Shown here piece after piece: positions 1-8,970 of a stretch of 64,000 nucleotides of DNA; the stretch's first letter is position 1; each line of letters starts with the position of its first letter. The DNA is taken from positions 597,593-661,592 of the forward strand of contig NZ_JAMXST010000005.1 in NCBI RefSeq assembly GCF_024124905.1, written 5' to 3'. The position numbers and the translations under genes are program-made. Source of the stretch: Cellulosimicrobium cellulans. Lineage in GTDB: Bacteria; Actinomycetota; Actinomycetes; Actinomycetales; Cellulomonadaceae. Under the pieces are notes generated by a model. It was not told where the DNA came from, did no database searches, and worked only from the letters and a program-made list of their open reading frames with translations.

Positions 1-1492
1 GCGACTGGACGTAGCGGCCGTCGGCGTCGTGCGCGTTCGGCGTGACGGGCAGCGCGACGACGGCCGCGACGCCGCCGACGGCGAGGAGCGCCGTCGTGAC
101 GAGGAGGACCGCCGCGCCCAGCCCGGCGCGGACCGCGGCGCCGGCGCTCACGGGCAGGCGCTCGTCCGACGCCGCGCGCTGCCGCTCCGCCGCACGCCAC
201 GCGACCCACAGACCGACCGTCACCGGGAGCACGAACGCCACGGCGGCCAGCGCCGCGACCGAGCGGGCGTCCTCGCGCGCGAGCGCCCCCGGCCCGATCG
301 CCGCGACGACGACCGCGACGATCCCCGTCACGACCGTGCGGCGCACCGCGGCGCCACGCAGACCCGAGCGCAGCCCGGCGATCCGCGCCGCGCCCACCGG
401 GCCGGGCGGGAGGTACCCCAGGTCGCGCGTCTGCGTGACCATGGCCGCGTACAGGACGGCCGAGGTCACGGTCGTCACCGCGAGCACCGCACCGAGGGCG
501 ACGAGGAACCACCGCACGACGACGGCGTCGCGCACCACGTACAGCAGCGCGAGCCCGGCGAGCACGCCCGCCCAGCCCACGACGACCGCCGCGACGGCCC
601 CGCCGCGCAACGGCGTCTGGCGGAGGGTGCGGCGCAGCAGCCCGCGGGGGACCTGGAGGAGCACCGGGAGCACGCGCAGGGCCGTGATCGCCGTCCACAG
701 CAGGACGACGATCCCCCAGAGCGGCACGCCGCCGACGTGCGCGTCGCTCATCGAGAACGTGACGACGAGCGCGACCGCCCCGACGAGCAGCACCGGCATC
801 TCGACGAGGCGCAGCACCTGCTGCCACACGCTGAGGTGCAGCAGGTAGCCGGCCTCGGCGTGCTCCGGGTTCGTCGCGAGGACGCTGCTGTACCCCTTCG
901 CGCTGCGGCCGGTGTCGAGGGCGAGCGCCGCGTCGAGGTAGAGCAGGTCCTCGTGCTCCGGGGCGACGCCGAGGCCCTGGCGCACGAGGGCGCGCGCCCG
1001 GTCGTCGTCCCCGAGGCGCGACCACAGCCGCGCCGCCTGCGCGAGCCGGTCGGGGTTCTCGGGCGCGAGCGCGAGCGCCGCGTCGATGCGCTCGCGCGCG
1101 AGCCTCCGGTCGGCACCGCGCACCCGGCCCGACAGGTGCGTGTCGGCGAGCTGCAGGTGGTACCGCGCGTCGTCGGGGTCGAGCTCGAGCGCCTTCGCCG
1201 CGGCGTCGCGCGCTCCCGGCACGTCGCCCGTGTTCTGGCGCGCGATCGACAGCAGGTGGAGCGCGCCGTCGGCGGTGGGCCGGGCGCCCACGACCTGCTC
1301 CAGCAGCGGCAGCGCCTCGGCCGACCGCTGCAGGTGCAGCCGCACCCAGGCGGCGGTGAGGAGCAGCCGCGGGTCGTCGGGCACGCTCGCGAGCGCGTCG
1401 TCGACCTCGTCGAGCGCACGCTCGGGCCGCCCCATCTGGACGAGCAGCTCCGCGCGCGAGGCGACGGCGCGCGGGTCGGTCGTGGTGCTCAC
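1..1492 (-). CDS. TPR-repeat multi-pass membrane protein (3' end outside window)
   Basis: This gene runs off the left edge, with about 497 codons visible. It starts at GTG 1492 behind GGAGGA nine bases upstream and follows the AAA ATPase stop by 20 bp, so the two form an operon. Residues 1 to about 225 are helical TPR-like repeats rich in ALxLxPxxxxxxL spacing. From about residue 231 there are roughly seven hydrophobic segments, the first beginning MPVLLVGAVALVV. I infer a membrane platform with a cytoplasmic TPR face that could dock the neighbouring ATPase. No enzyme motif is visible. The frame is open with no stop down to base 2. Function is unknown; the pairing with the ATPase is the main clue. 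Confidence 0.8.
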   Translation of the reverse strand, partial: MSTTTDPRAVASRAELLVQMGRPERALDEVDDALASVPDDPRLLLTAAWVRLHLQRSAEALPLLEQVVGARPTADGALHLLSIARQNTGDVPGARDAAAKALELDPDDARYHLQLADTHLSGRVRGADRRLARERIDAALALAPENPDRLAQAARLWSRLGDDDRARALVRQGLGVAPEHEDLLYLDAALALDTGRSAKGYSSVLATNPEHAEAGYLLHLSVWQQVLRLVEMPVLLVGAVALVVTFSMSDAHVGGVPLWGIVVLLWTAITALRVLPVLLQVPRGLLRRTLRQTPLRGGAVAAVVVGWAGVLAGLALLYVVRDAVVVRWFLVALGAVLAVTTVTSAVLYAAMVTQTRDLGYLPPGPVGAARIAGLRSGLRGAAVRRTVVTGIVAVVVAAIGPGALAREDARSVAALAAVAFVLPVTVGLWVAWRAAERQRAASDERLPVSAGAAVRAGLGAAVLLVTTALLAVGGVAAVVALPVTPNAHDADGRYVQS

Positions 1493-1512
1493 GGTCCGGG
1501 GTCCTCCGGCGC

Positions 1513-3069
1513 TCAGAGCATGCGCCGCGCGCGCAGGTACGCGGCGAGGTCGTCGTAGCGGCCGTCGTTGTTCGCGAACGTGACGACGTTGCGCGCGGAC
1601 TGGAGCCACGCCGTCGTCGAGGGCCGCACGTCCGCGAGCGCCGCGTCGAGGTCGGCCATGGTGATCGGGCGCACCTGCCCGGTCGCGATGGAGTCCATCA
1701 TCGCCTTCTCCGCCGCCGTCGCCGCGAGGTGCTCGAGGTCGGCGCCGGAGAAGCCGTCGGTGCGCTGCACGACCGCGCGCAGGTCGATCCCCGCGACCGG
1801 GCGGCCCGCGAGGTGGTGGCGCAGGATCGCCTCGCGCGCGGGCTCGTCGGGCGGCAGCACGAGCACGACGCGGTCGAACCTCCCGGGCCGCAGCAGCGCG
1901 GTGTCGACGTCCCACGGGTGGTTCGTGGCGCCGAGGACGAACAGCCCGTCGTTGTCGGAGCCGATGCCGTCCATCTCCTGGAGGAGCTGGTTGACCACGG
2001 TCCGCATGCCCGACGAGCCGGAGTACTGCGCGCGCTTGCCGCCGATCGCGTCGACCTCGTCGAGGAACAGCACGGCCGGCGCGAGCTGGCGCGCGCGCTG
2101 GAACAGCGCGTGGAGGTTCTGCTCGCTCTCCCCCATGAACCTGTCGAGGATGTCCGCGAGCGTCACGGTGAGGAATCGTGCGCCGAGCTCGCCCGCGACG
2201 GCCCGCGCCATGTACGTCTTGCCGGTCCCGGGAGGCCCGTAGAGCAGGAGCCCGCCGCGCAACGACTTGCCGAACGCCTTCGCGATCGCCTGGTGGCGCA
2301 TCGGCTCCAGGAACGCCTCGCGGATGCGCTGCTTCACCGGCTCCAGGCCGCCGACGTCCGCGAGCGTCACCGTCTCGCGCGAGACCTCCAGCAGGCCCGA
2401 GCCGTCGTCGGGGGCGTCGTCGCGCGCGGGGACGAGGAACGGCCCGTCGCCCGGTGCGGGCGGGACGGCGTCGTCGTCCGTGCGGGGCACGCCGCCCGGG
2501 CCGGCGGGCGGTGCGGCGGGCACCTGTGCGGGCGGCGCCTCGACGACGGGTGTCTCGACGAACGGTGCCGGGACGTGGACGCCCACCTCGTGCTCCAGCC
2601 GGTCCCAGTCGATGCCCGACGGCGCCGCCGGGCCCGGGGCTGCGGGGGCGCCGGGCCCGGCGGACGGGGCGGGCTCGGCGGGGATCCCCGCGGTCGGGGT
2701 CGCGGGCGCGCCGGGGGCGCGCGGGACGGTCGCGTCGGACGGGACGCCCGTGATGATCCCGTCGTCGGGGCCGCCGGGGGCGGACGCCGGCGCGTGCAGG
2801 CCGGTGACCGGGGCCGGCGGTGCAGCGGGGGCCGTCGCGGGCCGGTCGGCCGCGGGGCTGCTCCCCGTCGCCGCGGCGACGGCCGAGTCCTGGACCAGGC
2901 GCAGCGCCTCGCCGTCCGCCGGGTCGATCCGGAGCGCGGCGCTCGCCTGCTCGAGCGCCTCGACCGGACGCCCCGCCGCCAGCAGGAGGCTCGCGTAGTG
3001 GACGCGCAGCGGGGCGCTCGACGGCGCGGCCGCCACCGCGGCGGCGAGCGCGGCCAGGGCGTCGGACAT
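1513..3069 (-). CDS. TPR-linked AAA ATPase (FtsH/VCP-like single AAA domain)
   Basis: 518 aa from ATG 3069, preceded by GAGGAG; a longer upstream reading is possible but its extra residues look like non-coding GC-rich translation. The N-terminus (1-60) is a TPR-like pair of helices, followed by about 190 residues of low-complexity Pro/Ala/Gly linker. The AAA domain begins near 230: Walker A GPPGTGKT at about 275, Walker B VLFLDEVDAIGG at about 330, and the second region of homology with ATNHPWDVDTALLRPGRFDR. No protease zinc motif follows, so it is not FtsH itself. It should couple ATP hydrolysis to remodelling of a protein partner. The downstream TPR/membrane gene is the likely partner. Confidence 0.85.
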   Translation of the reverse strand: MSDALAALAAAVAAAPSSAPLRVHYASLLLAAGRPVEALEQASAALRIDPADGEALRLVQDSAVAAATGSSPAADRPATAPAAPPAPVTGLHAPASAPGGPDDGIITGVPSDATVPRAPGAPATPTAGIPAEPAPSAGPGAPAAPGPAAPSGIDWDRLEHEVGVHVPAPFVETPVVEAPPAQVPAAPPAGPGGVPRTDDDAVPPAPGDGPFLVPARDDAPDDGSGLLEVSRETVTLADVGGLEPVKQRIREAFLEPMRHQAIAKAFGKSLRGGLLLYGPPGTGKTYMARAVAGELGARFLTVTLADILDRFMGESEQNLHALFQRARQLAPAVLFLDEVDAIGGKRAQYSGSSGMRTVVNQLLQEMDGIGSDNDGLFVLGATNHPWDVDTALLRPGRFDRVVLVLPPDEPAREAILRHHLAGRPVAGIDLRAVVQRTDGFSGADLEHLAATAAEKAMMDSIATGQVRPITMADLDAALADVRPSTTAWLQSARNVVTFANNDGRYDDLAAYLRARRML

Positions 3070-3289
3070 GGGTGCTCCTCGGGTGGGCGGGGACGACGAC
3101 GCCGGTGCGCCCGTGAGCGCGGCCGGCCGGGAACAGTGTGCCCCGGACCGGTGACGCCGACCATCGGCGCCCTGCCACCCGCGCCGTCCCCGGGAACCTG
3201 ACCGTGCACAGGCCCGGACACCGCGGTCCCCGTCCACAGCGCGCACCGGAGGGCGCCTCCGTGTCGGCGGGACCGGGCAGAGTGGACGC

Positions 3290-3925
3290 ATGACGACCGA
3301 CACGACCGCGTCGACACCCCTCGCGGTGCCCGACGACGCGCCCGCCGAGGCCCCCGGCGGTCCCCGACCCGGCGCCCGCTGCTTCGGCGACGGCGACCCG
3401 CTCTACGAGGAGTACCACGACACCGAGTGGGCGGTCCCGGTCCACGGGGACACGGCACTGTTCGAGCGCCTGGCGCTGGAGGGGTTCCAGTCCGGCCTGT
3501 CGTGGATCACCGTGCTGCGCAAGCGTCCCGCCTTCCGCGAGGTGTTCGCGGGGTTCGACCCGGAGGCCGTCGCCGCGTTCGACGAGCCCGACGTCGAGCG
3601 CCTCCTCGCCGACGCGCGCATCATCCGCAACCGGCAGAAGATCACGGCCACGATCGACAACGCGCGCGCCCTGCTGGCGCTCCAGGAGAGCGGGCGCACG
3701 CTGGACGAGCTGATCTGGTCGTTCGCGCCACCGGCCCGTCGCGAGCGCCCCGCGACCTGGGGCGACGTCCCGGGGCTCACCCCCGAGTCGACCGCGCTCT
3801 CGAAGGCGCTCAAGAAGCTGGGCTTCCGGTTCGTCGGACCGACGACGGCCTACGCCGCGATGCAGGCCTGCGGGCTCGTGGACGACCACCTCGCGACCTG
3901 CCCCGTCGTGCTGCGCCGCCCGTGA
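3290..3925 (+). CDS. tag: DNA-3-methyladenine glycosylase I
   Basis: 211 aa. It removes 3-methyladenine from alkylated DNA, the first step of base excision repair. The family signature is clear: RCFGDGDPLYEEYHDTEWAVPVH near residues 30-52, EGFQSGLSW, and VGPTTAYAAMQACGLVDDH near the end. The zinc-site residues of Tag (the early Cys, the HDTEW-region His, and the C-terminal His and Cys in DDHLATC) are all present. There is an N-terminal extension of about 28 residues compared with E. coli Tag. The ATG lies six bases after CAGAGT, a -10-like hexamer, with no ribosome binding site, so it may be leaderless. Confidence 0.95.
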   Translation: MTTDTTASTPLAVPDDAPAEAPGGPRPGARCFGDGDPLYEEYHDTEWAVPVHGDTALFERLALEGFQSGLSWITVLRKRPAFREVFAGFDPEAVAAFDEPDVERLLADARIIRNRQKITATIDNARALLALQESGRTLDELIWSFAPPARRERPATWGDVPGLTPESTALSKALKKLGFRFVGPTTAYAAMQACGLVDDHLATCPVVLRRP

Positions 3926-4078
3926 GCGGCGGCGAGCCGCACCTCGGTCCGCCCCGCCGCCTCCGGGGACGGCTCGCGACTCCGGTGTGGCAGGGCGAGC
4001 GGACCGTCGGGCGTCTCCGTGCGCGGCCCTGCCCCCTGGCGGCGACCACATGGTGAGACGAGGTGCGACGATGGCCTC

Positions 4079-5521
4079 ATGAGCGCGTACGTGTCCGTCC
4101 TCGACCTCTTCTCCGTCGGCGTGGGTCCGTCGAGCTCGCACACCGTCGGGCCGATGCGGGCCGCGAAGGCGTTCGTCGCGACGCTGGACGACCGCGGCGT
4201 GCTGGGCGAGGTCGCCGGGCTGCGGGTCGTGCTGTGCGGGTCGCTCGGGGCGACGGGAGCGGGCCACGGCACGCCGGACGCCGTGGTCGCGGGGCTGCTC
4301 GGCCTCGACCCCGAGACGTGCGACCCGGCGCGCGTCCCCGGCTCGTGGGAGAAGCTGGGCGACGGCGCGCCCGTCGCGCTGCTGGGCCGGCACCGCATCA
4401 CGATGACGAGCGCCGACGTGCGCCTCGCGCCGCTGACCCGGATGCCGGGCCACCCCAACGGCATGCGGTTCACCGCGCTCGACGCGAGCGGGGCTTCGCT
4501 CGCGGAGGAGGCGTACTACTCGGTCGGCGGCGGCTTCGTGCTCACCGCCGCCGCGCTCGAGTCCGCGGCCGCGAACGAGGCGGCGCAGCTCGGCGCCGAG
4601 CTCGCGGGCGAGGCGATCGACCCCGGGACGGAGCCGTCGGGCGTACCGTTCCCGTTCGCCAACGCCGCCGAGCTCCTCGCGCTGTGCGAGCGCGAGCGCA
4701 CCTCGATCGCGGCGGTCGCGTGGGCGAACGAGTCCGCCCTGCGCCCCGCCGCCGAGGTCGGGGCGGGCGTCGACCGGATCTGGGACACCATGAGCGCGTG
4801 CGTGGACGCCGGTCTCGAGCGCGATGGGGTGCTGCCCGGTCGTCTCCAGGTCCGCCGTCGGGCACGGGCGCAGCGCGAACGTCTCGAGCTCGCCGACGAG
4901 CGCGGCGCCGACACGACGATCGAGTGGCTCCAGGCGTTCGCCATGGCCGTCAACGAGGAGAACGCCGACGGGCGCCGCGTCGTCACCGCCCCGACGAACG
5001 GCGCCGCGGGGATCATCCCCGCGGTCGGGCGCCACTTCCTGCGCACCCACCCGGACGTCGCCGCGGACCCCGCGCGCCGGCGTCGGGCCATGCGCACGTA
5101 CCTCCTCACCGCCGCCGCGATCGGCGCGCTCTACAAGCGCAACGCGTCCATCTCCGGCGCGGAGGCGGGCTGCCAGGGCGAGGTCGGCTCGGCGTGCTCC
5201 ATGGCGGCGGGCGCGATCTGCGCCGTCCTCGGCGGGACGCCCGCCCAGGTGGAGAACGCGGCCGAGATCGCGATGGAGCACAACCTCGGGCTCACGTGCG
5301 ACCCCGTCGGCGGGCTCGTCCAGGTCCCGTGCATCGAGCGCAACGCCATCGCCGCGTGCACCGCCGTCTCCGCGGCGCGCCTCGCCCTCCAGGGCGACGG
5401 CTCGCACGTCGTCTCGCTCGACGCCGTCATCGAGACGATGCGCCAGACCGGCGTCGACATGTCGACCAAGTACAAGGAGACCTCGACGGGGGGCCTCGCC
5501 GTCAACGTCATCGAGTGCTGA
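4079..5521 (+). CDS. sdaA: L-serine ammonia-lyase, single-chain iron-sulfur type
   Basis: 480 aa. It deaminates L-serine to pyruvate and ammonia using a [4Fe-4S] cluster. The start MSAYVSVLDLFSVGVGPSSS is typical of the family and fixes the ATG at 4079. Three conserved cysteines, C365 (GCQGE), C407 (LTCDP) and C418 (VPCIERN), have spacings of 42 and 11, matching the cluster ligands of characterised bacterial L-serine dehydratases. The beta and alpha domains are fused in one chain. The hexamer GACGAT lies six bases before the ATG with no ribosome binding site. The last two codons and the stop (GAG TGC TGA) are the first bases of a 57-bp tandem repeat that continues into the spacer. Confidence 0.95.
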   Translation: MSAYVSVLDLFSVGVGPSSSHTVGPMRAAKAFVATLDDRGVLGEVAGLRVVLCGSLGATGAGHGTPDAVVAGLLGLDPETCDPARVPGSWEKLGDGAPVALLGRHRITMTSADVRLAPLTRMPGHPNGMRFTALDASGASLAEEAYYSVGGGFVLTAAALESAAANEAAQLGAELAGEAIDPGTEPSGVPFPFANAAELLALCERERTSIAAVAWANESALRPAAEVGAGVDRIWDTMSACVDAGLERDGVLPGRLQVRRRARAQRERLELADERGADTTIEWLQAFAMAVNEENADGRRVVTAPTNGAAGIIPAVGRHFLRTHPDVAADPARRRRAMRTYLLTAAAIGALYKRNASISGAEAGCQGEVGSACSMAAGAICAVLGGTPAQVENAAEIAMEHNLGLTCDPVGGLVQVPCIERNAIAACTAVSAARLALQGDGSHVVSLDAVIETMRQTGVDMSTKYKETSTGGLAVNVIEC

Positions 5522-5648
5522 GCCGGAGCGCAGCGAAGCAAGCAAAGGCTTCAGCACGACCACCAGGCCGAGTGCTCAGCCGGAGCGCAGCGAAGCAAGC
5601 GCAGGCGCCAGCACGACCGACAGACCGAGTGCTGAGCCGGAGCGCCGC
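5513..5648. repeat. 57-bp tandem repeat between convergent genes (about 2.3 copies)
   Basis: Copies begin at 5513, 5570 and 5627, each opening with GAGTGCT(G/C)AGCCGGAGCGC. The first two are full length and differ at a handful of sites; the third diverges after about 20 bp. The array starts inside the last codons of sdaA and fills the whole space up to the stop of the convergent acetyltransferase at 5649. Role unknown; it may terminate transcription from both sides or be a species-specific intergenic repeat. Confidence 0.85.
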
Positions 5649-6191
5649 TCACCAGGTGCGGCGCACGGACGCCTTGGTGCCGGTCACCAGGCTGCGCGGC
5701 GGGACGTCGTCGGCCACGACCGCACCGGCGGCGACCACGGCGTCGCGGCCGATGGTCACGCCGGGCAGGATCGTCGCCCCGGCGCCGATCCACACGTTCT
5801 CGTGCACGTCGATCGGACCGCCGGTCAGCCAGACCTTGCGGTCGTCGGTGTCGACCGGGTGCCCGACGGTGACGAACGTGACCTTCGGCGCGACCATGAC
5901 GCGGTCGGCCAGCCGGATGCCGGCGTAGTCGAGGAACGTGCAGTTCTGGTTGACGAAGACCCGCTCCCCCAGGTCGAGGTTCAGCCCGTGGTCGGTGAAG
6001 AACGGTGGGTAGATCGTCACGCTCGGGGGCAGTGGGCGGCCGAGGATCTGCGCGAGCAGCCGCGCCCGACCGTCCTCGTCGTCGAACGGCAGGACGTTGA
6101 GCCGGGAGGTGAGCTCGGTGGCCCGCAGCACCCTCTCGGACATGGCGCGGAACTCGGGACCGTGGATGCGCATGAGCAGGTCGCTGGGCAT
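5649..6191 (-). CDS. Maltose/galactoside O-acetyltransferase-type left-handed beta-helix protein
   Basis: 180 aa from ATG 6191. It belongs to the NodL/LacA/Maa hexapeptide family that transfers acetyl from acetyl-CoA to a sugar hydroxyl. The N-terminal maltose-acetyltransferase region (RIHGPEFRAMSERVLRATELTSRLN) is followed by hexapeptide turns: VFVNQNCTFLDYAGI, VMVAPKVTFVTVGHPVD (catalytic His), VWIGAGATILPGVTIG. The C-terminus VTGTKASVRRTW is slightly unusual because NodL proteins usually end VxGxPAKVI. CAGGAT lies six bases upstream of the ATG and no ribosome binding site is seen. It is not in an obvious operon with the glycosyltransferase upstream (20-bp gap), though co-transcription is possible. 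Confidence 0.85.
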   Translation of the reverse strand: MPSDLLMRIHGPEFRAMSERVLRATELTSRLNVLPFDDEDGRARLLAQILGRPLPPSVTIYPPFFTDHGLNLDLGERVFVNQNCTFLDYAGIRLADRVMVAPKVTFVTVGHPVDTDDRKVWLTGGPIDVHENVWIGAGATILPGVTIGRDAVVAAGAVVADDVPPRSLVTGTKASVRRTW

Positions 6192-6211
6192 CCCCCGATC
6201 CTGCCTCCGGG

Positions 6212-7516
6212 TCAGCGGGCGGCGCGCGACGCCTCGCGGGCGGCGACGACCTCCTCGACGACGTCGGCCACGCCGGCCTCGCCCGGCGAGGCGGCGATGT
6301 GCTCGCCGAGGCGCTGGCTCGCGCGGGCGTACGACGGGTCGTCGAGCAGTCGCCGCACCGCGCGCCGGACCTGGCCGGGGCGCGGGGTGCTCGTCCGCAG
6401 CCGCACGCCGGCGCCGGTCCACGCGACGCGTGCGGCGACCTCCGCCTTGTCCTCGGTCTTGCCCGCGACGACCACGGGGACGCCGTGCCGCAGCGCGTGG
6501 TGCACCCCGCCGTAGCCGCCGTTCGTGACGAGGACCGAGGTGCGCGGGAGCAGCGCGTCGTACGGGAGGTACTCGGCCGCGCGCGCGTTCGCCGGGAGCG
6601 GCCCGAGCGACCCGACGGGCCGTCCGCCGGTCGCCGCGACGACCAGCACGTCCTCGCCCGCGAGCGCGCGCAGCGTGGGGACGAGGAGCTGGGTCGGGTC
6701 CTCGTTCGCGACGGTGCCCTGCGTGACGTGCACGACCGGCCGGCGGGTGTCGAGGTCGCCCCACCACGCGGGGAGGTCACCGTTGCCCGGCGCCGGGCGC
6801 GGCGGGCCGACGAACCGGACCGGGGTCACGACGTCGGGCCGCGGGTACTCGAGCCCGGGGACGGTGAGCTGCACGACGGCGTCGGCGTCGGCAGGCCAGC
6901 CGAGGAAGAACGTGCCGCTCGGCTCCCCGCCCGCCGCCCGGACCATGTCCTGCGCCGCGCGCTGCGGGGCGGCGAACGCGACCCGCTCGACGACGGCGTG
7001 GAGGGCCCGGTTGCGCAGGACGCCGAGGGGGCCCCGCGCGGGCAGCACCCCGAGGCCGAACGGCGCGGTGTGGTCGCTCTTCAGCCCGAGCGGGAAGATC
7101 CCGAGCGCGAGCACCGGTGGTCGACGGTCGGCGGGCACCGAGACGAGCGGCATCGCGCCGAGGAACAGGGGCTCGACGAGCACGACGTCCGCCGGGCGCT
7201 CGGCGAGGGCCGCGAGCACCGCCCGGTGCTGCGCCGCGCCGGGCGCCACGAAGATCTCGAGCATGTCGTGCCGGATCGCGTCGAGCCCGGTGCGTCCCGC
7301 GCGGCCGGGGAACGCGGCGGCGAGGTCGCGGTCGTCGAAGTCGGCCGCGGCCGGGAGCGGGACGTGCTCGGCGCCGGCGGCCTCGACGGCGGCGGCGAAC
7401 CGTGCGCCGGTGAGGAACCGGACGTCGTGCCCGCGGGCGACGAGCGCGCGGGTGACGGCGAGCAGCGGGGTGACGTGGGCGTGCACCGGGGTGGAGCAGA
7501 GCAGGACGGTGGCCAT
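6212..7516 (-). CDS. MGT-family (GT1) glycosyltransferase
   Basis: 434 aa. It is related to macrolide glycosyltransferases that move a sugar from a nucleotide-sugar donor to small lipophilic acceptors. The N-terminus MATVLLCSTPVHAHVTPLLAVTRAL carries the usual acceptor-domain opening with a His at position 12. The C-terminal donor domain shows VVHVTQGTVAN, then LLPRTSVLVTNGGYGGVHHALRHGVPVVV, which is the GT1 signature with Asn in place of the common first His (TNGGYGG rather than THGG). A ribosome binding site GAGAGG lies eight bases before ATG 7516. It is divergent from a TetR gene with a candidate operator in between, so TetR control is likely. Confidence 0.88.
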   Translation of the reverse strand: MATVLLCSTPVHAHVTPLLAVTRALVARGHDVRFLTGARFAAAVEAAGAEHVPLPAAADFDDRDLAAAFPGRAGRTGLDAIRHDMLEIFVAPGAAQHRAVLAALAERPADVVLVEPLFLGAMPLVSVPADRRPPVLALGIFPLGLKSDHTAPFGLGVLPARGPLGVLRNRALHAVVERVAFAAPQRAAQDMVRAAGGEPSGTFFLGWPADADAVVQLTVPGLEYPRPDVVTPVRFVGPPRPAPGNGDLPAWWGDLDTRRPVVHVTQGTVANEDPTQLLVPTLRALAGEDVLVVAATGGRPVGSLGPLPANARAAEYLPYDALLPRTSVLVTNGGYGGVHHALRHGVPVVVAGKTEDKAEVAARVAWTGAGVRLRTSTPRPGQVRRAVRRLLDDPSYARASQRLGEHIAASPGEAGVADVVEEVVAAREASRAAR

Positions 7517-7642
7517 CGGTGGGGCCTCTCTCGTGGCGGCGCGCGTCGCGCCGGTCGGACGGGAAGGCGCAGGACCGGGCCGTCTGCGCGGGGGACGCCG
7601 GTGGGGAGACGGCGTGTGAGAAGATCGATCAACCGTCAGGAG

Positions 7643-7671
7643 TATTCATCACCTTCGAGGGGTAGTCAATA
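7643..7671. promoter_or_regulatory. Candidate TetR operator (imperfect dyad)
   Basis: An imperfect inverted repeat, TATTcAtcACC then about seven bases then GGgTagTcAATA, abuts the GTG start of the TetR gene and lies between it and the divergent glycosyltransferase. GAGGGG within it could serve as ribosome binding site. Assignment to the adjacent TetR is inference from position. Confidence 0.4.
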
Positions 7672-8322
7672 GTGGTGCCTCGCGCCTACACGTCCGACCT
7701 CCGCACCGAGCAGGCCGCGCGCACGCGCGAACGGGTGGTGCGCGCCGCCGCGCACGAGCTGACCGAGCACGGCTACGAGCGCACGACGCTCGCGCGCGTC
7801 GCCGCGCGCGCAGGCGTCTCGCTCGAGACGGTGAAGGCGCACGGCCCCAAGCGCGCCCTGCTGCTCGCCGCGTTCGAGCTCACGTTCGCCGGGTCGGAGG
7901 GCCAGGAGTCCCTGGGCGAGCGGCCCGAGGGACGCTCGGTGGCCGGCACGACCGACCCCGAGGAGTTCCTCGACGGCCTCGTCGCGCTCGTCGCCGCGGC
8001 GAACGAGCGCGTCGCCGGCCTGTGGTCCGCCTTCACCTCGGCGGCGCGCTCCGACGACGCCGTCGCCGCGGAGCTCGACGCGCTCCTCGAACGCCGCCGC
8101 GCGGACCTGCGCGCGAGCGTCGACGTGCTCGCCGCGCACGGGTTCCGCCCCCGGGCACCGCGGGACGAGGCGGCCGAGTCGCTGTCCTACCTCCTCGCAC
8201 CCGAGGGCTGGACGCACTTCGTCGCGGGCGCCGGCTGGTCGGGCGAGCGGTACCGCGCCTGGCTCCGCGACGGCGTCGTGCGCCTCGTCGCGGCGCCCCC
8301 GGAGGACGACGCCGACGCCTGA
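7672..8322 (+). CDS. TetR-family transcriptional regulator
   Basis: 216 aa from GTG 7672. The N-terminal helix-turn-helix is clear: TRERVVRAAAHELTEHGYERTTLARVAARAGVS, followed by LETVKAHGPKRALLLAAFEL. In most TetR proteins the residues after the recognition helix read LYxHFxxK; here they are VKAHGPKR, a mild departure. The C-terminal ligand domain has no recognisable specificity. Divergent orientation to the glycosyltransferase gene and the dyad between them suggest it represses that gene and itself, perhaps in response to a lipophilic compound the enzyme glycosylates (inference). Confidence 0.88.
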   Translation: MVPRAYTSDLRTEQAARTRERVVRAAAHELTEHGYERTTLARVAARAGVSLETVKAHGPKRALLLAAFELTFAGSEGQESLGERPEGRSVAGTTDPEEFLDGLVALVAAANERVAGLWSAFTSAARSDDAVAAELDALLERRRADLRASVDVLAAHGFRPRAPRDEAAESLSYLLAPEGWTHFVAGAGWSGERYRAWLRDGVVRLVAAPPEDDADA

Positions 8323-8361
8323 GCCCTGGCGCGCCGTCGGGCACCGCGCCTACGGTGTGCC

Positions 8362-8961
8362 ATGAGCACGCTCACCCCCGGCTTCCACGGCCGGCCGCGC
8401 CCGCAGGGCGTGGCGCTCCCGCCGGGCCAGTACGTCGAGACCGGGTTCCCCGTGCTCTCGGCGGGGCCCACACCGCGCGTCGACACCGCGACCTGGCGGC
8501 TCGACGTCACGACCGAGACCGGCGCGACGCGCGCGTGGTCGTGGTCGGACCTCATGGCGCTCCCCCAGGACGAGCCGACGGTCGACATCCACTGCGTCAC
8601 CCGCTGGTCGAAGTTCGGCACGTCGTGGCGCGGCGTCTCGCTCGACACGCTCCTCGCCGACGTCGAGTCGACCGCCGACTTCGCGATGATCGGCTGCTAC
8701 GGCGGGTACACGACGAACCTCCCCGTCGCGGAGCTGCTGGGCGGCAAGGCGTGGGTCGTGCACACGTTCGACGGCGCCCCGCTGCACCCCGTGCACGGCG
8801 GCCCGGCGCGGCTGCTCGTGCCGCACCTGTACTTCTGGAAGTCGGCCAAGTGGGTCAACAGCATCACGCTCATGCCCATGGACCGGCAGGGCTTCTGGGA
8901 GCGCCTCGGCTACCACGACCTCGGCGACCCGTGGCGCGAGCAGAGGTACCAAGGTGATTGA
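8362..8961 (+). CDS. Molybdopterin-dependent oxidoreductase (sulfite oxidase fold)
   Basis: 199 aa. It contains the compact Mo-cofactor domain of the sulfite oxidase/YedY superfamily: VDIHCVTRWSKFGTSWRGV with C78 as the molybdenum ligand, then MIGCYGGYTTNLPVAELL and GGPARLLVPHLYFWKSAKWVN. No signal peptide or Tat motif is visible, so it is probably cytoplasmic. It sits 9 bp before an FAD/NAD reductase, which should feed it electrons; the substrate is not deducible. The hexamer TACGGT lies five bases before ATG 8362 and there is no ribosome binding site. Confidence 0.88.
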   Translation: MSTLTPGFHGRPRPQGVALPPGQYVETGFPVLSAGPTPRVDTATWRLDVTTETGATRAWSWSDLMALPQDEPTVDIHCVTRWSKFGTSWRGVSLDTLLADVESTADFAMIGCYGGYTTNLPVAELLGGKAWVVHTFDGAPLHPVHGGPARLLVPHLYFWKSAKWVNSITLMPMDRQGFWERLGYHDLGDPWREQRYQGD

Positions 8962-8970
8962 GGTCTCACG

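Noticed and set aside
29..1558. Long plus-strand frames opposite the TPR and AAA genes
   Set aside because: They give Arg/Asp/Glu-rich translations without domains, no ribosome binding site, and are complements of well-supported genes.
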